Part shown: positions 1 to 11,225 of the stretch, piece by piece
How the letters are laid out: each line of letters starts with the position of its first letter
Numbering within the stretch: position 1 is the stretch's first letter
Origin: Ziziphus jujuba
Taxonomy: Eukaryota; Streptophyta; Magnoliopsida; Rosales; Rhamnaceae
NCBI RefSeq assembly: GCF_031755915.1
Contig: NC_083388.1
Coordinates: forward strand, 27,621,001 to 27,685,000
DNA length: 64,000 nt
Direction: 5' to 3'
Position numbers and translations under genes: made by a program
Notes under the pieces: generated by a model
Databases searched by the model: none
What the model saw: the letters and a program-made list of their open reading frames with translations, nothing else
What the model was told of the DNA's origin: nothing

Positions 1-221
1 TATTTATTTTGAAGTGCTGAAATTTGTGGAACCAACTTGTAGTACTGTGGGAGGAATAAGGGGACAATTTTAGAAGTGTGTTTTCAGTGCAGGTAAATTT
101 GTGGTAAGTAAATCCCTTAGGGGAGGCTCTGCCGGATTTTCCGTTGGAGAGTTCGGTAGGGTTTCCCTGGGATCAGGGCTGTCTAGGGTTCCGGGGAAGG
201 AATTCTGGACGGGTCCTGACA
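1..221 (+). repeat. 3' end of an A-family gypsy LTR, plus orientation
   Basis: The segment ends in GGACGGGTCCTGACA, the 3' terminus of the long LTR family that recurs throughout this window (called family A here). It matches, in reverse complement, the left ends of the copies at 12956, 20123, 24464, 37403 and 44437. The 5' part lies outside the window. It abuts an oppositely oriented LTR piece at 222, so it probably inserted into an older LTR, but the left target duplication cannot be seen. Confidence 0.85.
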
Positions 222-525
222 ACTTCACAACCGTACATGAGTCAAAGCTCATTTCTACAACAATAAAAAGTCAACTCGGCACTTTCGGACAATTTGGACC
301 TCAACTTGTTTTGCTCATAAATTTCAAACCGTAACTCCGTTTTCATCGTGCTACTAGTCTACGAACTCGGGTCAATACATACTCCACGAAGGTGCCTTGG
401 TCAACCTAAAATTCTTGCCGAGTCAAAAAGTTAAAGTTTGATCCTTATCGGTCAACAACGGTCAAACTCGATCAACTTTGATTAACTTGAGAAATTTCCG
501 GCATATTTTGGGGCAGAGTGTTACA
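222..525 (-). repeat. 5' end of an A-family gypsy LTR, minus orientation
   Basis: Sequence from the cacttcacaacc motif to the terminal TGTTACA matches the right-hand ends of the other minus-oriented A LTRs (for example 22770-23068). The piece is broken at 222 by the plus-oriented LTR. At 525 it is joined directly to gag sequence; no polypurine tract or pol lies between them, so the parent element has lost pol by internal deletion. Confidence 0.8.
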
Positions 526-544
526 CCACTACCTGAGGACCCTA

Positions 545-1049
545 AAATATGGCTCTTTTTGGATGCTTATTGGCTAGGTGCCCCACTATATGAACCCTCA
601 AATGATCTACGCCTCGAGGGCTTACGCATCTCTACTTGCCTCTCCAACTCAAGCGTTGTATCCCTAGCAGATTAATAAGTAGGATGCATTGATTCGGCAA
701 GGGTTAGGGCTATGTTCTCATTCAAGCCATCAATAAATCTCACCTTCTTCGTATGGTCATCCGAAATCAAATGCATGCAAAATTCGAATAGCTCCCGAAA
801 TCTTCGCTCATACTCAGAAACGGTCATATTTCCCTGCCGCAGCTCCTCAAACTCTCGCCTTCTGGCATCACGGTAGACAGGAGGATAGTACTCTGTGGTT
901 AAAGCAATCTTAAACTGATTCCATGTGTGCCTCCTACGAGTCTTTTCCAACTTCCACCATTTCCTGGCATCACCCTCTAACATAAAGCCGGAGATCCTAA
1001 CCATATCCTCGTCAGGGCACTGCATCCCCTCTTTTAAGATCTTCTCCAT
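545..1049 (-). pseudogene. Ty3/gypsy gag fragment
   Basis: Read on the minus strand, the 125-codon open stretch 1049-672 contains the core of the retrotransposon gag domain: a GDARKWW motif, then TWNQFKIAL, and further on MTVSEYERRFREL. This is the capsid-forming part of a plant gypsy polyprotein. A TAA interrupts the frame at about 672, but recognisable gag-like sequence (ELERQVEMRKPS) continues in the same frame to about 545, where it stops again. The N-terminus is missing or unreadable beyond 1049. The fragment belongs to the element whose LTR ends at 525. It is inactive. Confidence 0.85.
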
Positions 1050-1079
1050 ATTAGATAGTCAATTCATAGTTGCGGTTGG

Positions 1080-1545
1080 ACCTTGGGCTCCATAAATGTT
1101 TTTGAATGACAATTATATTAAAAGCATAGAGATGTCAAAAAAATATTAAAAACAAAAATAAAAATAAATAACAAATAAACATATATTAGAAAATTAATTT
1201 GCATAACATAAACTAGTATAGATATGTATTTTTTTTTTTATAATACCTGCTTGCAAAATAAAATTAACTTGGGGACTAATATATATATATATAATATAAT
1301 ATATATAGACGGTTTTTTATAGTATTAACGATGGTTTCTTAGAAAATCATCACTAATACTATGAAAAATCGTCACTAATACTGTGGTTCGCATGAGGACC
1401 GTCCGCACCATAGACGGACTGTACATATAGGTATTATATATTGTACAAAAAATTAAAAGTATTATACAAAAAAAATACTTGTACTTTACGCATGCAAAAT
1501 ATAATTTTATATGTTTCTTTTTTCTTTCATCTTTTTTTAAATTTT

Positions 1546-1586
<41 letters not shown>

Positions 1587-2920
1587 TATAATAAAATGTG
1601 TAGATCAAAATAAAGTATTCCTTATAATATTTTTTTTTGAGTAAAAATTCTTTGTAACTAAATTGAATATGTTAAACAAGCTAGAATTGAGAAAATTGAT
1701 TTGTTAGTAAAAAAATTATCAATTTTAAATTGATTATATGGATATATATAGATAATGTGTTAAATCTTGATGAGTTGGTAATTTTTAATTGAACGGGTGT
1801 ACCATCTTAACTGTAGGTCAGTCTTAATGAATAATGTCTCCTAATGAGATTGATACCACCACAAATATACAAATATGATTTGACATAGTAATTATCATTC
1901 AATGTATCTAGTAACTACCATTACCCAAAAAAAAAGAAAAAAGTAGTAAGTACATGAAAATCGCGCTAAATACACGGTAACCAGATTTTGTTAAAATTTG
2001 AATATTTAGATATGAAAATCAATCGTGTTTTGACAGTGACATTCGCGTACTCCAAAAAGTAATAACAAATATAATTTCAACATGAAAAATTGTAATATAT
2101 ATATATATATATATTTAAATTTCAAGAATACATATGTCTAGTAGATCCTCTGTTTCTCTGTTTATATATATATATATATATATATATAGTGAATGGAATT
2201 CTGATTCCCATTTGCAACCTATTTAAAAAAAGAAAAAAAGAAAACAACAACAACAGCAACAACTGAGTTCCATATGAAAAGCAGTGATATAATTACCTAT
2301 ACATAAATATGACAAATATAAATGTGTTCTTGGATATCGTTTGAAGGAGTACCCGTGCATACTAGTTTTTATAAATGATATACTAGCCACAACCAATTAA
2401 TTAGAACTCACTACACATTACTTTCACCGATGGAATCATTAGTTTCTCCATTTTCTTTGTCAAATTTAACTATAGTTCAAACTACGTACCGATTATGGTA
2501 CATCATTTTCTTTCTGGTTTTTTTTTTTTTTTATTTGTATATATTTGAAAAAATTATGAGATCGACTTATCTTATTAGTTTGTTTATATGTTAACAGAAA
2601 TTTAGAATGGTACTACTAGCTAGAGCTATCAAGGCCGCCAAATTGTATATAGAGTACTTTATCGCTAGTATTACCGAAATGCTAAAAATTCACATATACA
2701 TAGTAATCTAAAAGGTTTTATGGCAAAGTTTTAGCATGGATGGAATAGATTCAAACTACAAAGTCAAGAATAAAGAAATTGTAGAGTAATAGGTAGAGAG
2801 GGTAGGTAGCTAGTGAGATCCCATCCCTTATTCAATATGCAGTTGAATTAATGGTAAATTAAGAATTTGGTCAAGCAAAAAAATAAAAATTGTAAAATCA
2901 AGAAGTTAATTGGAGAAATG
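1080..2920. other. AT-rich intergenic DNA upstream of the proline-rich gene
   Basis: No coding sequence is supported here. The stretch holds a poly-T run at about 1550-1585, (TA)n tracts near 2095-2115 and 2163-2188, another T run near 2518-2532, and the short hairpin listed separately. The last few hundred bases presumably carry the promoter of the gene at 2993. Confidence 0.6.
1308..1378. repeat. Near-palindrome, possible MITE or CACTA-end remnant
   Basis: The arm starting gacggttttttatagtatta is followed at once by its imperfect reverse complement ending tactatgaaaaatcgtc, with almost no spacer. The unit cactaatact is then repeated once more downstream (1370-1382). Such hairpins with CACTAAT motifs occur near CACTA-type transposon ends, but no complete element or target duplication is visible, so the class is a guess. 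Confidence 0.4.
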
Positions 2921-2924
2921 AGGA

Positions 2925-2932
2925 TATAAATA
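2925..2932 (+). promoter_or_regulatory. TATA box of the proline-rich gene
   Basis: tataaata lies 60 bp upstream of the ATG at 2993, a normal plant spacing for a short leader. The leader contains ctcctcaatcctcacagaagtagaaa, and a related leader (cctcaatcctacagc...agaagtaga) precedes extensin 1, which suggests shared promoter ancestry. Confidence 0.6.
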
Positions 2933-2992
2933 GGTGATGCAACGGAGCAAGATCTCCTCAATCCTCACAGAAGTAGAAAGTGGAAAACAAAT

Positions 2993-3388
2993 ATGGCGGT
3001 TAACAGGGGTGGGTTTTGGGGTAATGTGGCAGTAGTACTAATAGTAAGCTTGATCTTCGTCTCTATTACTTGTAGTAGTACCGCAGAAGCTAGAGACATT
3101 CCTCATCATGAAGTGGTTAAATCTTCTTCCTTGCCCGTTAATGATAACAAGATATTTTTTCCATTTCCGTTTCCACTGCCTACACTGCCTCCATTCCCAT
3201 TCCCATTCCCATTTCCATTCCCTCCAATATTTACCCGCCCTCCACCACCACCACCACCTCCACGATATCCTCCACCACCGCCTCCTTCACCTCCTCCGCC
3301 TCTACCACCACCTCCACCGCCACCGCCATCCCCAAAACCACCTACACCATCCCCGAAACCACCTACACCATCACCAGCTCTACCCTAA
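2993..3388 (+). CDS. Small secreted proline-rich cell-wall protein
   Basis: This encodes 131 residues. The first 33 or so form a typical signal peptide with a hydrophobic core (VAVVLIVSLIFVSITC), followed by a short polar section. A run of alternating proline and phenylalanine comes next (FPFPFPLP..., residues about 56-80), then polyproline with scattered S, R and Y, and finally a KPPTPSPKPPTPSPALP tail. SPPPP and TPSP stretches are typical sites for proline hydroxylation and O-glycosylation, so an extracellular wall role is likely. The FWG motif near the N-terminus is shared with the genes at 48935 and 51354, which places it in a local family. It has its own TATA box and an intron in the 3' UTR. 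I do not recognise a named orthologue. Confidence 0.85.
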   Translation: MAVNRGGFWGNVAVVLIVSLIFVSITCSSTAEARDIPHHEVVKSSSLPVNDNKIFFPFPFPLPTLPPFPFPFPFPFPPIFTRPPPPPPPPRYPPPPPPSPPPPLPPPPPPPPSPKPPTPSPKPPTPSPALP

Positions 3389-4170
3389 GTTTAACTATAC
3401 TACTACGTTCTTGTAAGTGAACACATTTTGACTTTTCTTATTCTTTCTATCTTCTTTTAATTATTTCTATCATCTGAAAAGTTTTGACCAGCTTTACACT
3501 AAATTATATATTCCATCCGAAGAAATTATAAGATTATGAAATTCTTGCTTTTCTGCTTCTTTTTTCCTCTCGGCCAGGATAAGAGTGAGATGAGTAATAA
3601 ACACTTCAAATGCTCCAGAGGGTACCCAAAAAAATAAGAAAATGACACTGTAGAGGGAATAATATATATATATATATATATGTATGAAACAGATCAGGTT
3701 AACCAAATTATATATATATATATATATGAAACAGAGGTTAACCAAATTAATTAATGTTGGTCGATTTATTTTCAATGAAGCGGAATAGGACAGAATTATC
3801 TTTTGACCAAAAAACGTTCCGTACGGTTTATGAAGATAGACGTTAACTTTTAATTATTGTCCTACGTATATGTTGCTGTTGATGATTTATTCAACGTTTT
3901 TTTATTGTTTTTATTTTTTTATAAATCTTTTTAATTTTTAATTTTTTTTTCTTGTATTGCAGGTTATAGTTATAATATAGCTAGAAGAAAAATAAAATTG
4001 CCGCGAGAATAAAAATTCTTGTCTCGGCAACTTGCTGCGCACAGCCGTTCAGCCTTATTACATACGTGGGAAACCGGATTGCGAATAAAAGGAAGAAACA
4101 TAGACTTCATGTTCTGCAGCTACCTATTTTGCAATCTATATATATATATTTATGATGATAGTAATGGCTT
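3389..4170 (+). other. 3' UTR with intron of the proline-rich gene
   Basis: A consensus donor (gtaagt, 3413) follows the stop codon by about 25 bp, and a T-rich tract ending tgcag at 3962 is a good acceptor, giving a 550-bp intron wholly in the 3' UTR. The exon after it (gttatagtt... ttcagcc...gtgggaaaccgg...gcgaataa) aligns by eye with exons after the same kind of acceptor at 33866 and 49694. That conservation shows the exon is real. The intron holds (TA)n tracts. Confidence 0.65.
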
Positions 4171-4854
4171 GATATTTATGCCTTATAATAAGGCAATAAG
4201 TAAAACTTTAATAAATTAATAAATCATCTTATTTATATAGGAATTCTCTTTTTTCTTTTGTCTTTAATTATGAAGATATCAGGTAATTATGATCTTGAAT
4301 CCAAGATGAGCAATTAATTGTAACATTCCTAATCGGTGTTCTTTTTTTATTATAAAAACAGAGAAAATTATATTGATTAATTTTTGACATTGGAGAAGTA
4401 CTTCTATCAAATCGTTTGCCAAAAATAAAATCAATCTGCATCTTCAATCCGTTGGATTGGGATCCATGTACGTAGTCTGATCTGGTTGTGTCAGTAGCTT
4501 CATATATAAAACTGTAATGCCCGACATTTAAAACATTCAACAAGATAACAAAAGAATTACATAAATAAATTTGTTTTGGAGATTTAATTGTATCCCAACA
4601 TATAAATATAATATTCCATGCATATGGTACCTTACTGAAGAGTAAATTTATATGTTTTCTTATTAACTAATCAGGTCCTTTCTAAAAAAGAAAAGAAAAG
4701 AAAAGACTAATTAATTAAATCAAGTTGTGAATCTCTTTCAACAACAATAATAAAAACAAAAATCTCTCACCTTTTACTCTGTTTTATAAAATTAATTATG
4801 TAGCGATCTTGAATCTTTGACAATTATAATACTTTTAATAAACATTGTTTTACT
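4171..4854. other. AT-rich intergenic DNA
   Basis: No gene is supported. The open frame on the minus strand around 4268-4543 has no recognisable domain and ordinary AT-rich composition. Confidence 0.55.
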
Positions 4855-5888
4855 TGTTGAAGTGTGGCAATTTTGCCACTTGATGGTGCATGTCACCGGC
4901 TAGCATGCACACCTTGGTATCAAATCCTTTCCTTTTATGAGTTTATATTTTTTGTATGTTTTTAATTGATTCAAGGTATATTTTGATAATGTTTTTTGCC
5001 TAAGTTATGTATGCAAAATTATAGGCAAAATTATGCACAAAAGAGTAGGAATGTTATGCTTGAAGTGCCTATGGTGCTGGATTCATAATTTCCAGCAACA
5101 TAGTTTCACTATTTATCTTATATCTCAGGTTGCAAATGGAGTTTTGGGCTGAAATTTTGAGGGATGTCTACAGACATATATAGAAGACTATGGTTTAAAT
5201 TTCAGGTCAAAATGACATGGGAAAGTCCATTTTCTATTCCAAACAGATTGCTGTATCTGATGGGCCCAGTATGCAGAGTATGGGCCAGTTTTGGAGCTGT
5301 TTGGCCCATGATCCGGTTCCAGAACTTTCCTAGCTCTTGGAACAATATTTATTGATGACCAAGGATGCTTCAAACCAAGTTTCATAAGCAGATACAAAGG
5401 GGAACTAAGTAGGTGAAGCTAGTTTGGTTGTTTACCCAAACTAGTTAAACAATAAGAACTTAGTTCAAACCATGTGCCACCTTTTACTATATTTGGAATA
5501 GACATGTTGCAGCTGGTTTTTGACTCTTTTGTGTATGAAAAGTTAGGTGTTGACCATTTTACTTTTTAAATTTCAAATACTTTAATCATTTTGTAAGCTC
5601 ACATGCTTGGCATGTGTGAACTAGTTGTAATTTCAAGCTTATATTGTAAAATGAATGAAATGGCTACACATCCAAGCCTTATTTTCAAAAGCCAACGTGT
5701 TCCTCTTCTTCTTATCTCTTCTTCAACACCTTAGAACACTTTAGGAACCCTAAAAACCAGAAAACACCATAACCAAAACCTAAAAACACAACTCACACAC
5801 AACCATTCCCAAGAGCATCACCAAAAGCTTGCTTGTTGCTAACACTTCAAGCTAGCTTGCTCTTGGTCATAACCTTCTCACCCCAACA
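4855..5888 (+). repeat. 5' LTR of a Ty1/copia element
   Basis: The segment begins TGTTGAAGTGTGGC and ends CCCCAACA, the TG...CA boundaries expected of an LTR. Three bases later comes TGGTATCAGAGC, the primer-binding site complementary to initiator tRNA-Met, and then a copia-type gag. At 1034 bp the length is ordinary. No matching 3' LTR is present, because the element is truncated at about 6613. Confidence 0.85.
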
Positions 5889-5891
5889 AAG

Positions 5892-5903
5892 TGGTATCAG
5901 AGC
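5892..5903 (+). promoter_or_regulatory. Primer-binding site (tRNA-iMet) of the copia element
   Basis: TGGTATCAGAGC directly follows the LTR and matches the 3' end of plant initiator tRNA-Met, where minus-strand synthesis starts. Confidence 0.85.
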
Positions 5904-6022
5904 AAGGCATATTTTTGTGAGATTTGTGAGGTTTTTGGGCTGGTTCGTTCCTTGAGAGTGAAGAGATACTTGAAAGCACAAATATATTTTCATATTCCTT
6001 CATACTAGAAAGCAACATTCAC

Positions 6023-6613
6023 ATGGCTTCTTCAAGTTTTTCAACTCCTTCTCCTCCTATCTTCAATGGGGAGAACTACAACATTTGGAGTATCAAGATG
6101 CAAGCCTACTTGAAGGCTTATGGTCTTTGGGAGGTCACCATAAATCCCCAAGAACCCGAGCCTTTGAGACAAGGGGCAACGGTCAACCAAATCAAGCACC
6201 ATGAGGAGGAATTGGCTAAAGGTTTCAAGGCTCTCACCGCCATTCATTCTTGTATTAGTGATACCATTTTCACAAGGATAATGGCATGTGAGAGTGCCAA
6301 AGAAGCTTGGGACAAACTTCAAGATGAGTTCTAAGGGAGTGCAAGGACAAGGCAAGTGCAAATCCTTAACCTAAGGAGGGAGTTTGAGACTATCAAGATG
6401 AAAGACAAAGAAACGGTTAAGGAGTTCACCACAAGGCTTCTTAATATGGTGAATCAAATTAGGGTGCTAGGTGAAAGATTAAGTGACCAAAGGATTGTGG
6501 AGAAGGTGTTGGTCTCCTTGCCCGAGAGGTTTGAAGCTAAGATATCTTCATTGGAGGAGTCAAGGAACCTAAATGAAATTTCCTTGACCGAGTTGGTGAA
6601 CAAAGTATTTTTT
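6023..6613 (+). pseudogene. Ty1/copia gag, interrupted and truncated
   Basis: The frame opens with MASSSFSTPSPPIFNGENY, followed by YNIWSIKMQAYL, the hallmark N-terminus of plant copia gag (DUF4219/UBN2 group). An in-frame TAA at 6332-6334 interrupts it where the family usually has a glutamine. The same frame resumes and runs through RREFETIKMKDKETVKEF and LVSLPERFEAKISSLEE until about 6610, where it ends abruptly in a T-rich junction. Zinc knuckle, protease, integrase and reverse transcriptase are all missing. It is dead by both a stop and a 3' truncation. Confidence 0.9.
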
Positions 6614-6932
6614 TTTTTTAATTAGTACTCAGGTTCAATAAAAAAAAAAATAGTACTCAGGGTGTCTTTTCTTTTTAAAAAAATAGTACTCAGGGTGTCT
6701 TTTCTTTTTAAAGGGAACCAGTAACTTTTTTTTTTTCCCCAGACGGAGGGAACTGGTAACTTTTAGAAAATATTGAAAAACGCTACAATCATTAAAAATC
6801 CCGAGATGTGATTTATCATAACCAACAAATATACCATGTCCATCTATATACATTAAAGCTTTTCTTTTTTATAAATTAAATTAAGCTTAACTTAACTAAT
6901 GAGTAATGATATGAATATAAATTAGTACTATG

Positions 6933-6970
<38 letters not shown>

Positions 6971-7436
6971 TAATATATTCAGACCTAGTTCGGCAATGCA
7001 ACTTTTCAACAATGGGAACTAGGATGTTTCATTGGAACTTTCCAAGGAAGGTTCCCAAGGAAAGTGATTGGGGTACGTCTACCTAAAATAATACAAAACT
7101 ACTCCCTCTTGATAATTGAAGAATAATTGGCACGATCTTTCCTTAATTTCGTTTTTTCAATAAATATATATTTATATATCTATATATAAATTCCCCAGTT
7201 GTTTAATTAATTTGACCATGTTGAACACATTTTTGCTTTATTCATCTTTAGAAAACTTCAAAGCACATACTCATGAACAGAAACTTTTCAGATGTTAGTG
7301 GGATCCCATTACCCCAATGGCCCATACTTAAAATATATAATTGACAAAACTTTTAGAATTTGATTTAGTGTTTGTTACAAGTTAAAAATATCATATATGT
7401 TATTAAAAAAGTGTCATTTAGATCCAAAAGGATAAC
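6614..7436. other. Intergenic DNA and upstream region of extensin 1
   Basis: This begins with a short tandem duplication (aaaatagtactcagg plus gtgtcttttctttttaaa, twice between about 6645 and 6712). A compound (TA)n(GA)n microsatellite lies at 6932-6971. The rest is AT-rich and presumably contains the extensin 1 promoter; the stretch gtgggatcccat at about 7300 has a partial counterpart (gtggatcccat) 5' of extensin 2 at about 29500. Confidence 0.5.
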
Positions 7437-7444
7437 TATATAAA
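7437..7444 (+). promoter_or_regulatory. TATA box of extensin 1
   Basis: actatataaactgtga is found here and again at 29649-29664 upstream of extensin 2, at almost the same distance (about 100 bp) from the ATG. In both, the following bases are similar (cttcttctttgaactcgttcaca versus cctcctcctttgttctcattcaca). Position plus conservation between the paralogues supports a real core promoter. Confidence 0.75.
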
Positions 7445-9035
7445 CTGTGAGCTTCTTCTTTGAACTCGTTCACAGATAACACCTCAATCCTACAGCACAA
7501 TAGAAGTAGAGGGGCTCCTCAGCATTTAGCATTGCTGAAAAATGGCCAATTTTTGGCTTAGTCTGCTCTTTGTTTTGGCAGTATGCCTGGTTGCAAGTAA
7601 TGTAGCTGCTACTGATGACTACAAACCTTACATTTATGCTTCTCCTCCTTCTGCTCCCTATGTTTACAAGTCTCCACTACCACCATATCCACAAAGACTT
7701 CCTCCTTACTACTATAAGTCTCCACCCCCACCTTCACCTTCACCTCCACCACCACCTAAATACTACTATAGGTCTCCTCCTCCACCTCCTAAATACTACT
7801 ATAAGTCTCCTCCTCCTCCTCCCAAGTACTATAACAAATCACCCCCTCCCCCAACTTATGTTTACAAATCCCCACCACCACCATCTCCATCACCTCCTCC
7901 TCCATATGTGTACAAGTCACCACCTCCTCCATCTCCATTGCCACCACCCCGTTATGTCTATAAGTCTCCTCCACCACCATCACTATCACCACCACCACCT
8001 TATGTCTATAAGTCTCCTCCACCACCATCACCATCACCATCACCACCACCTCCTTATGTATACAAATCACCTCCCCCTCCTTATTTTTATAAGTCACCAC
8101 CACCTCCATCTCCATCCTCACCTCCTCCTTACGTTTATCAATCTCCTCCTCCACCTTCTCCATCATCTCCTCCTCCACATGTCTATAAGTCACCACCTCC
8201 ACCACCACCATCAACATCACTGCCACCTCCTTACATTTATCAATCTCGACCTCCACCATCTCCATTTCCACCTCCTCCATATGTTTACCAATCTCCACCT
8301 CCACCATCTCCATCACATCCCCCTCCATATGTCTATAAGTCACCACCTCCTCCATCACCATCACCGCCACCTCCTTATATTTATCAATCTCCACCTCCTC
8401 CATATGTTTACCAATCCCCACCACCACCATCTCCGTCACCACCTCCTCCTTATGTTTATCAATCTCCACCTCCACCATCCCCATCCCCACCTCCTCCCTA
8501 TGTTTACCAATCTCCACCTCCACCATCTCCATCAGCTCCTCCTCCATATGTTATCCAATCTCCACCACCACCATCTCCATCACCACCTTCTCCTTATGTT
8601 GGCCTGTCTCCACCACCTCCACCATCATATGTCTATAAGTCTCCTCCACCACCTTCTCCATCTCCGCCACCTCCTTATGTTTATCAATCCCCACCTCCAC
8701 CATCTCCGTCCCCACCTCCTCCCTATGTTTACCAATCCCCACCTCCACCTTATGTTTATCAATCTCCTCCTCCACCATCTCCATCACCACCTCCTCCTTA
8801 CGTGTATAAATCTCCACCTCCTCCATCACCTTCTCCCCCTCCTCCTTATATTTATAAGTCACCTCCTCTATCATCACCATCACCACCACCTCCTTACAAT
8901 TATAAATCCCCACCTCCTCCTCCATATATCTACACGTCCCCACCTCCTCCATCTCCGTCGCCTTCTCCACCATATGTTTACAAGTCATCACCACCTCCTT
9001 ACGTCTATAATGCCCCACCTTCCCTATCCCCATCG

Positions 9036-11180
9036 TGTGAGATCCCACATCGGTTGGAAAGGAAAACGAAGCATGCCTTATAATAGGGTATGGATATCTT
9101 TCCCTTGAGAGGCCTTCATGTGAGGAAGCAAAGCCGTGAGGTGGTGAGCCAAAGAGAACAATATCTTGGTTGGGCCTAGGAGGCCCAGGCCAGTGGGACT
9201 GATAGGTGAAGAGATGGGACCCCTAACCACTGAGAGGCCTTTCCCAAAGGAGCCTAGAGAGGCCTTCCTGACAGGGAACGTAAAATTGTGAGGGGTAGGA
9301 TTGGGCTCACCACCTAGCTTCCAAAGCAGACAATATCTTGGTTAGGCCTGAGAGGTCCGGGCCAGTGGCATTGGCAGGTGAAGGAGTGGGACCCCTAACC
9401 ACTGAGAGGCCTTTTAAAACCGTGCAGGTCAGGCCCAAAGCGGACAATATCTCATACAGGTGGACTGGGCTGTTACAGTTAGTATTAGAGCCAGATCTAG
9501 ATCGGTGTGCCAGCAAGGACGTTGGGCTCCAAGGGGGGTAGATTGTGAGATCCCACATCGGTTGGAAAGGGGAACGAAGCATGCCTTATAAGAGGATGTT
9601 GATGCCTTTCCTTTGAGAGGCCTTCCTGTGAAAAAGCAAAGCCGTGAGGGTCGGGCCCAAAACGGACAATATCTCGATTGGGCCTAAAACCCGGGCCAGT
9701 GGGACTGGCAAGGAAGGGGTTGTAAGAGGATTCCCCCTAACCATTGAGATGCGTTTTGACAAAACCGTGCGGGCTAGGCCCAAAGCGGACAATATCTCAT
9801 GTGGGTGGACTGGGCTGTTACAGTTGGTATCAGAGCCAGACTTGGATCGGTGTGTCAACGAAGACGCTGGGCTCCAAGGGGGGTGGATTGTGAGATCCCA
9901 CATCGGTTGGAAAGGGGAACAAAACATGCCTTATAAGAGGGTGTAGATACATTTTCCTTGAGAAGCCTTCCTATGAGGAAGCAAAGCCATGAGGGTCGGG
10001 TCCAAAGCGGACAATATCTCGATTGGGCTGGGAGGCTTAGGCTAGTGGGACTGGCAGGTGAAGGGGTGGGACCCCTAACCACTGAGAGGTCTTCCTCAAA
10101 GGAGTTTAGAGAAGCATTCCTGACAGGGAACATACAACCGTGAGGGGTAGGATTGGGCTTACCACCTAGCTTCCAAAGCGAACAATATCTTGGTTGGGCT
10201 TGGGAGGCCCAAGCCAGTGGCACTGGTGGGTGAAAAGGTGGGACCCTTAACCACTGAGAGGTCTTTTAAAACCGTGCGGGCCGGGTCCAAAGCGGACAAT
10301 ATCTCATGCGGGTTGACTGGGCTGTTACAGTTGGTATTAGATCCAGACACGGATCGGTGTGCCAGCGAGGATGCTGGGCTCCAAGAGGGGTGGATTATAA
10401 GATCCCACATCGGATGGAAACGGGAACGAAGCATGCCTTATAAGAGGGTATGGATAACTTTCCTTTGAGAGGCTTTCCTGTGAGGAAGCAAAGCTGTGAG
10501 GGTCGGGCCTAAAGCGGACAACATCTCGATTGGGCCTAAAACCTGGGCCAGTGGGACTGGCAGGAAAAGGGTTGTAAGAGGATTCCCCCTAACCATTAGG
10601 ACGCATTTTGACAAAACCGTACGGGCTGGGCCCAAAGTAGACAGTATCTCATACGGGTGGACTGGATTGTTACAGTTGGTATCAGAGCCAGACCCAAATC
10701 GGTGTGCCAGTGAAGATTCTGGGCTCCAAGGAGGGTGGATTGTGAGATTCCACATCGGTTGGAAAGGGGAACGAAGTATGCCTTGTAACAGGGTGTGGAT
10801 ACCTTTCCATTGAGAGGCCTTCCTATGAGGAAGCAAAGCTGTGAGGGTCAGGCCCAAAGCGAACAATATCTCGATTGGGTCTAAAGTTTGGGCCAGTGGG
10901 ACTGGCAGGTGAAGGGGTGGGACCCCTAACCACTCAGAGGCCTTCCCCAAAGGAGCCTAGAGAGGCCTTCCTGATAGGGAACGTAAAACCGTGATGGGTA
11001 GGATTGGGCTCACCACCTAGCTTTCAAAGCAGACAATATCTTGATTAGGCCTGGAAGGCCCAGACCAGTGGGATTGGCAGGTGAAGGGGTAGGACCCCTA
11101 ACCTTTGAGAGGTCTTTTAAAACTGTGCGAGCTGGACCCAAAGCGGACAATATCTCGTGCGGGTGGACTGGGCTGTTACA
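9036..11180 (+). mobile_element. TRIM multimer (5 LTRs, 4 internal segments)
   Basis: LTRs start TGTGAGATCCCACATCGG and end GGGCTGTTACA. Each internal segment is 66 bp and consists of a tRNA-iMet primer site (GTTGGTATCAGAGCC or variant) and a polypurine tract ending aaggggggtggat. LTRs lie at 9036-9477 (442 bp), 9544-9822 (279), 9889-10329 (441), 10396-10674 (279) and 10741-11180 (440). Internal segments lie at 9478, 9823, 10330 and 10675. Target duplication catcg sits at 9031-9035 and 11181-11185. Long and short LTRs alternate, so the array is about two and a half copies of an 853-bp dimer. The fourth LTR begins TATAAG instead of TGTGAG. There is no coding capacity, so it depends on enzymes from another element. 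Confidence 0.9.
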
Positions 11181-11225
11181 CATCGCCTCCTCCTCCATAT
11201 GTCTATAAATCACCACCACCACCAC

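Noticed and set aside
1441..1644. Open frame rich in F near 1550
   Set aside because: It is created by a poly-T run.
7789..8547. Long minus-strand open frame (252 codons) over extensin 1
   Set aside because: It is the complement of the proline repeats, gives a low-complexity M-E-V-rich translation, and recurs in the same way behind extensin 2 (29995-30744). It is a shadow of the real frame.
7615..9108. Second plus-strand frame rich in H and L across extensin 1
   Set aside because: It is a frame-shifted reading of CCA/CCT repeats and lacks a signal peptide or any known domain; the extensin frame is clearly the coding one.
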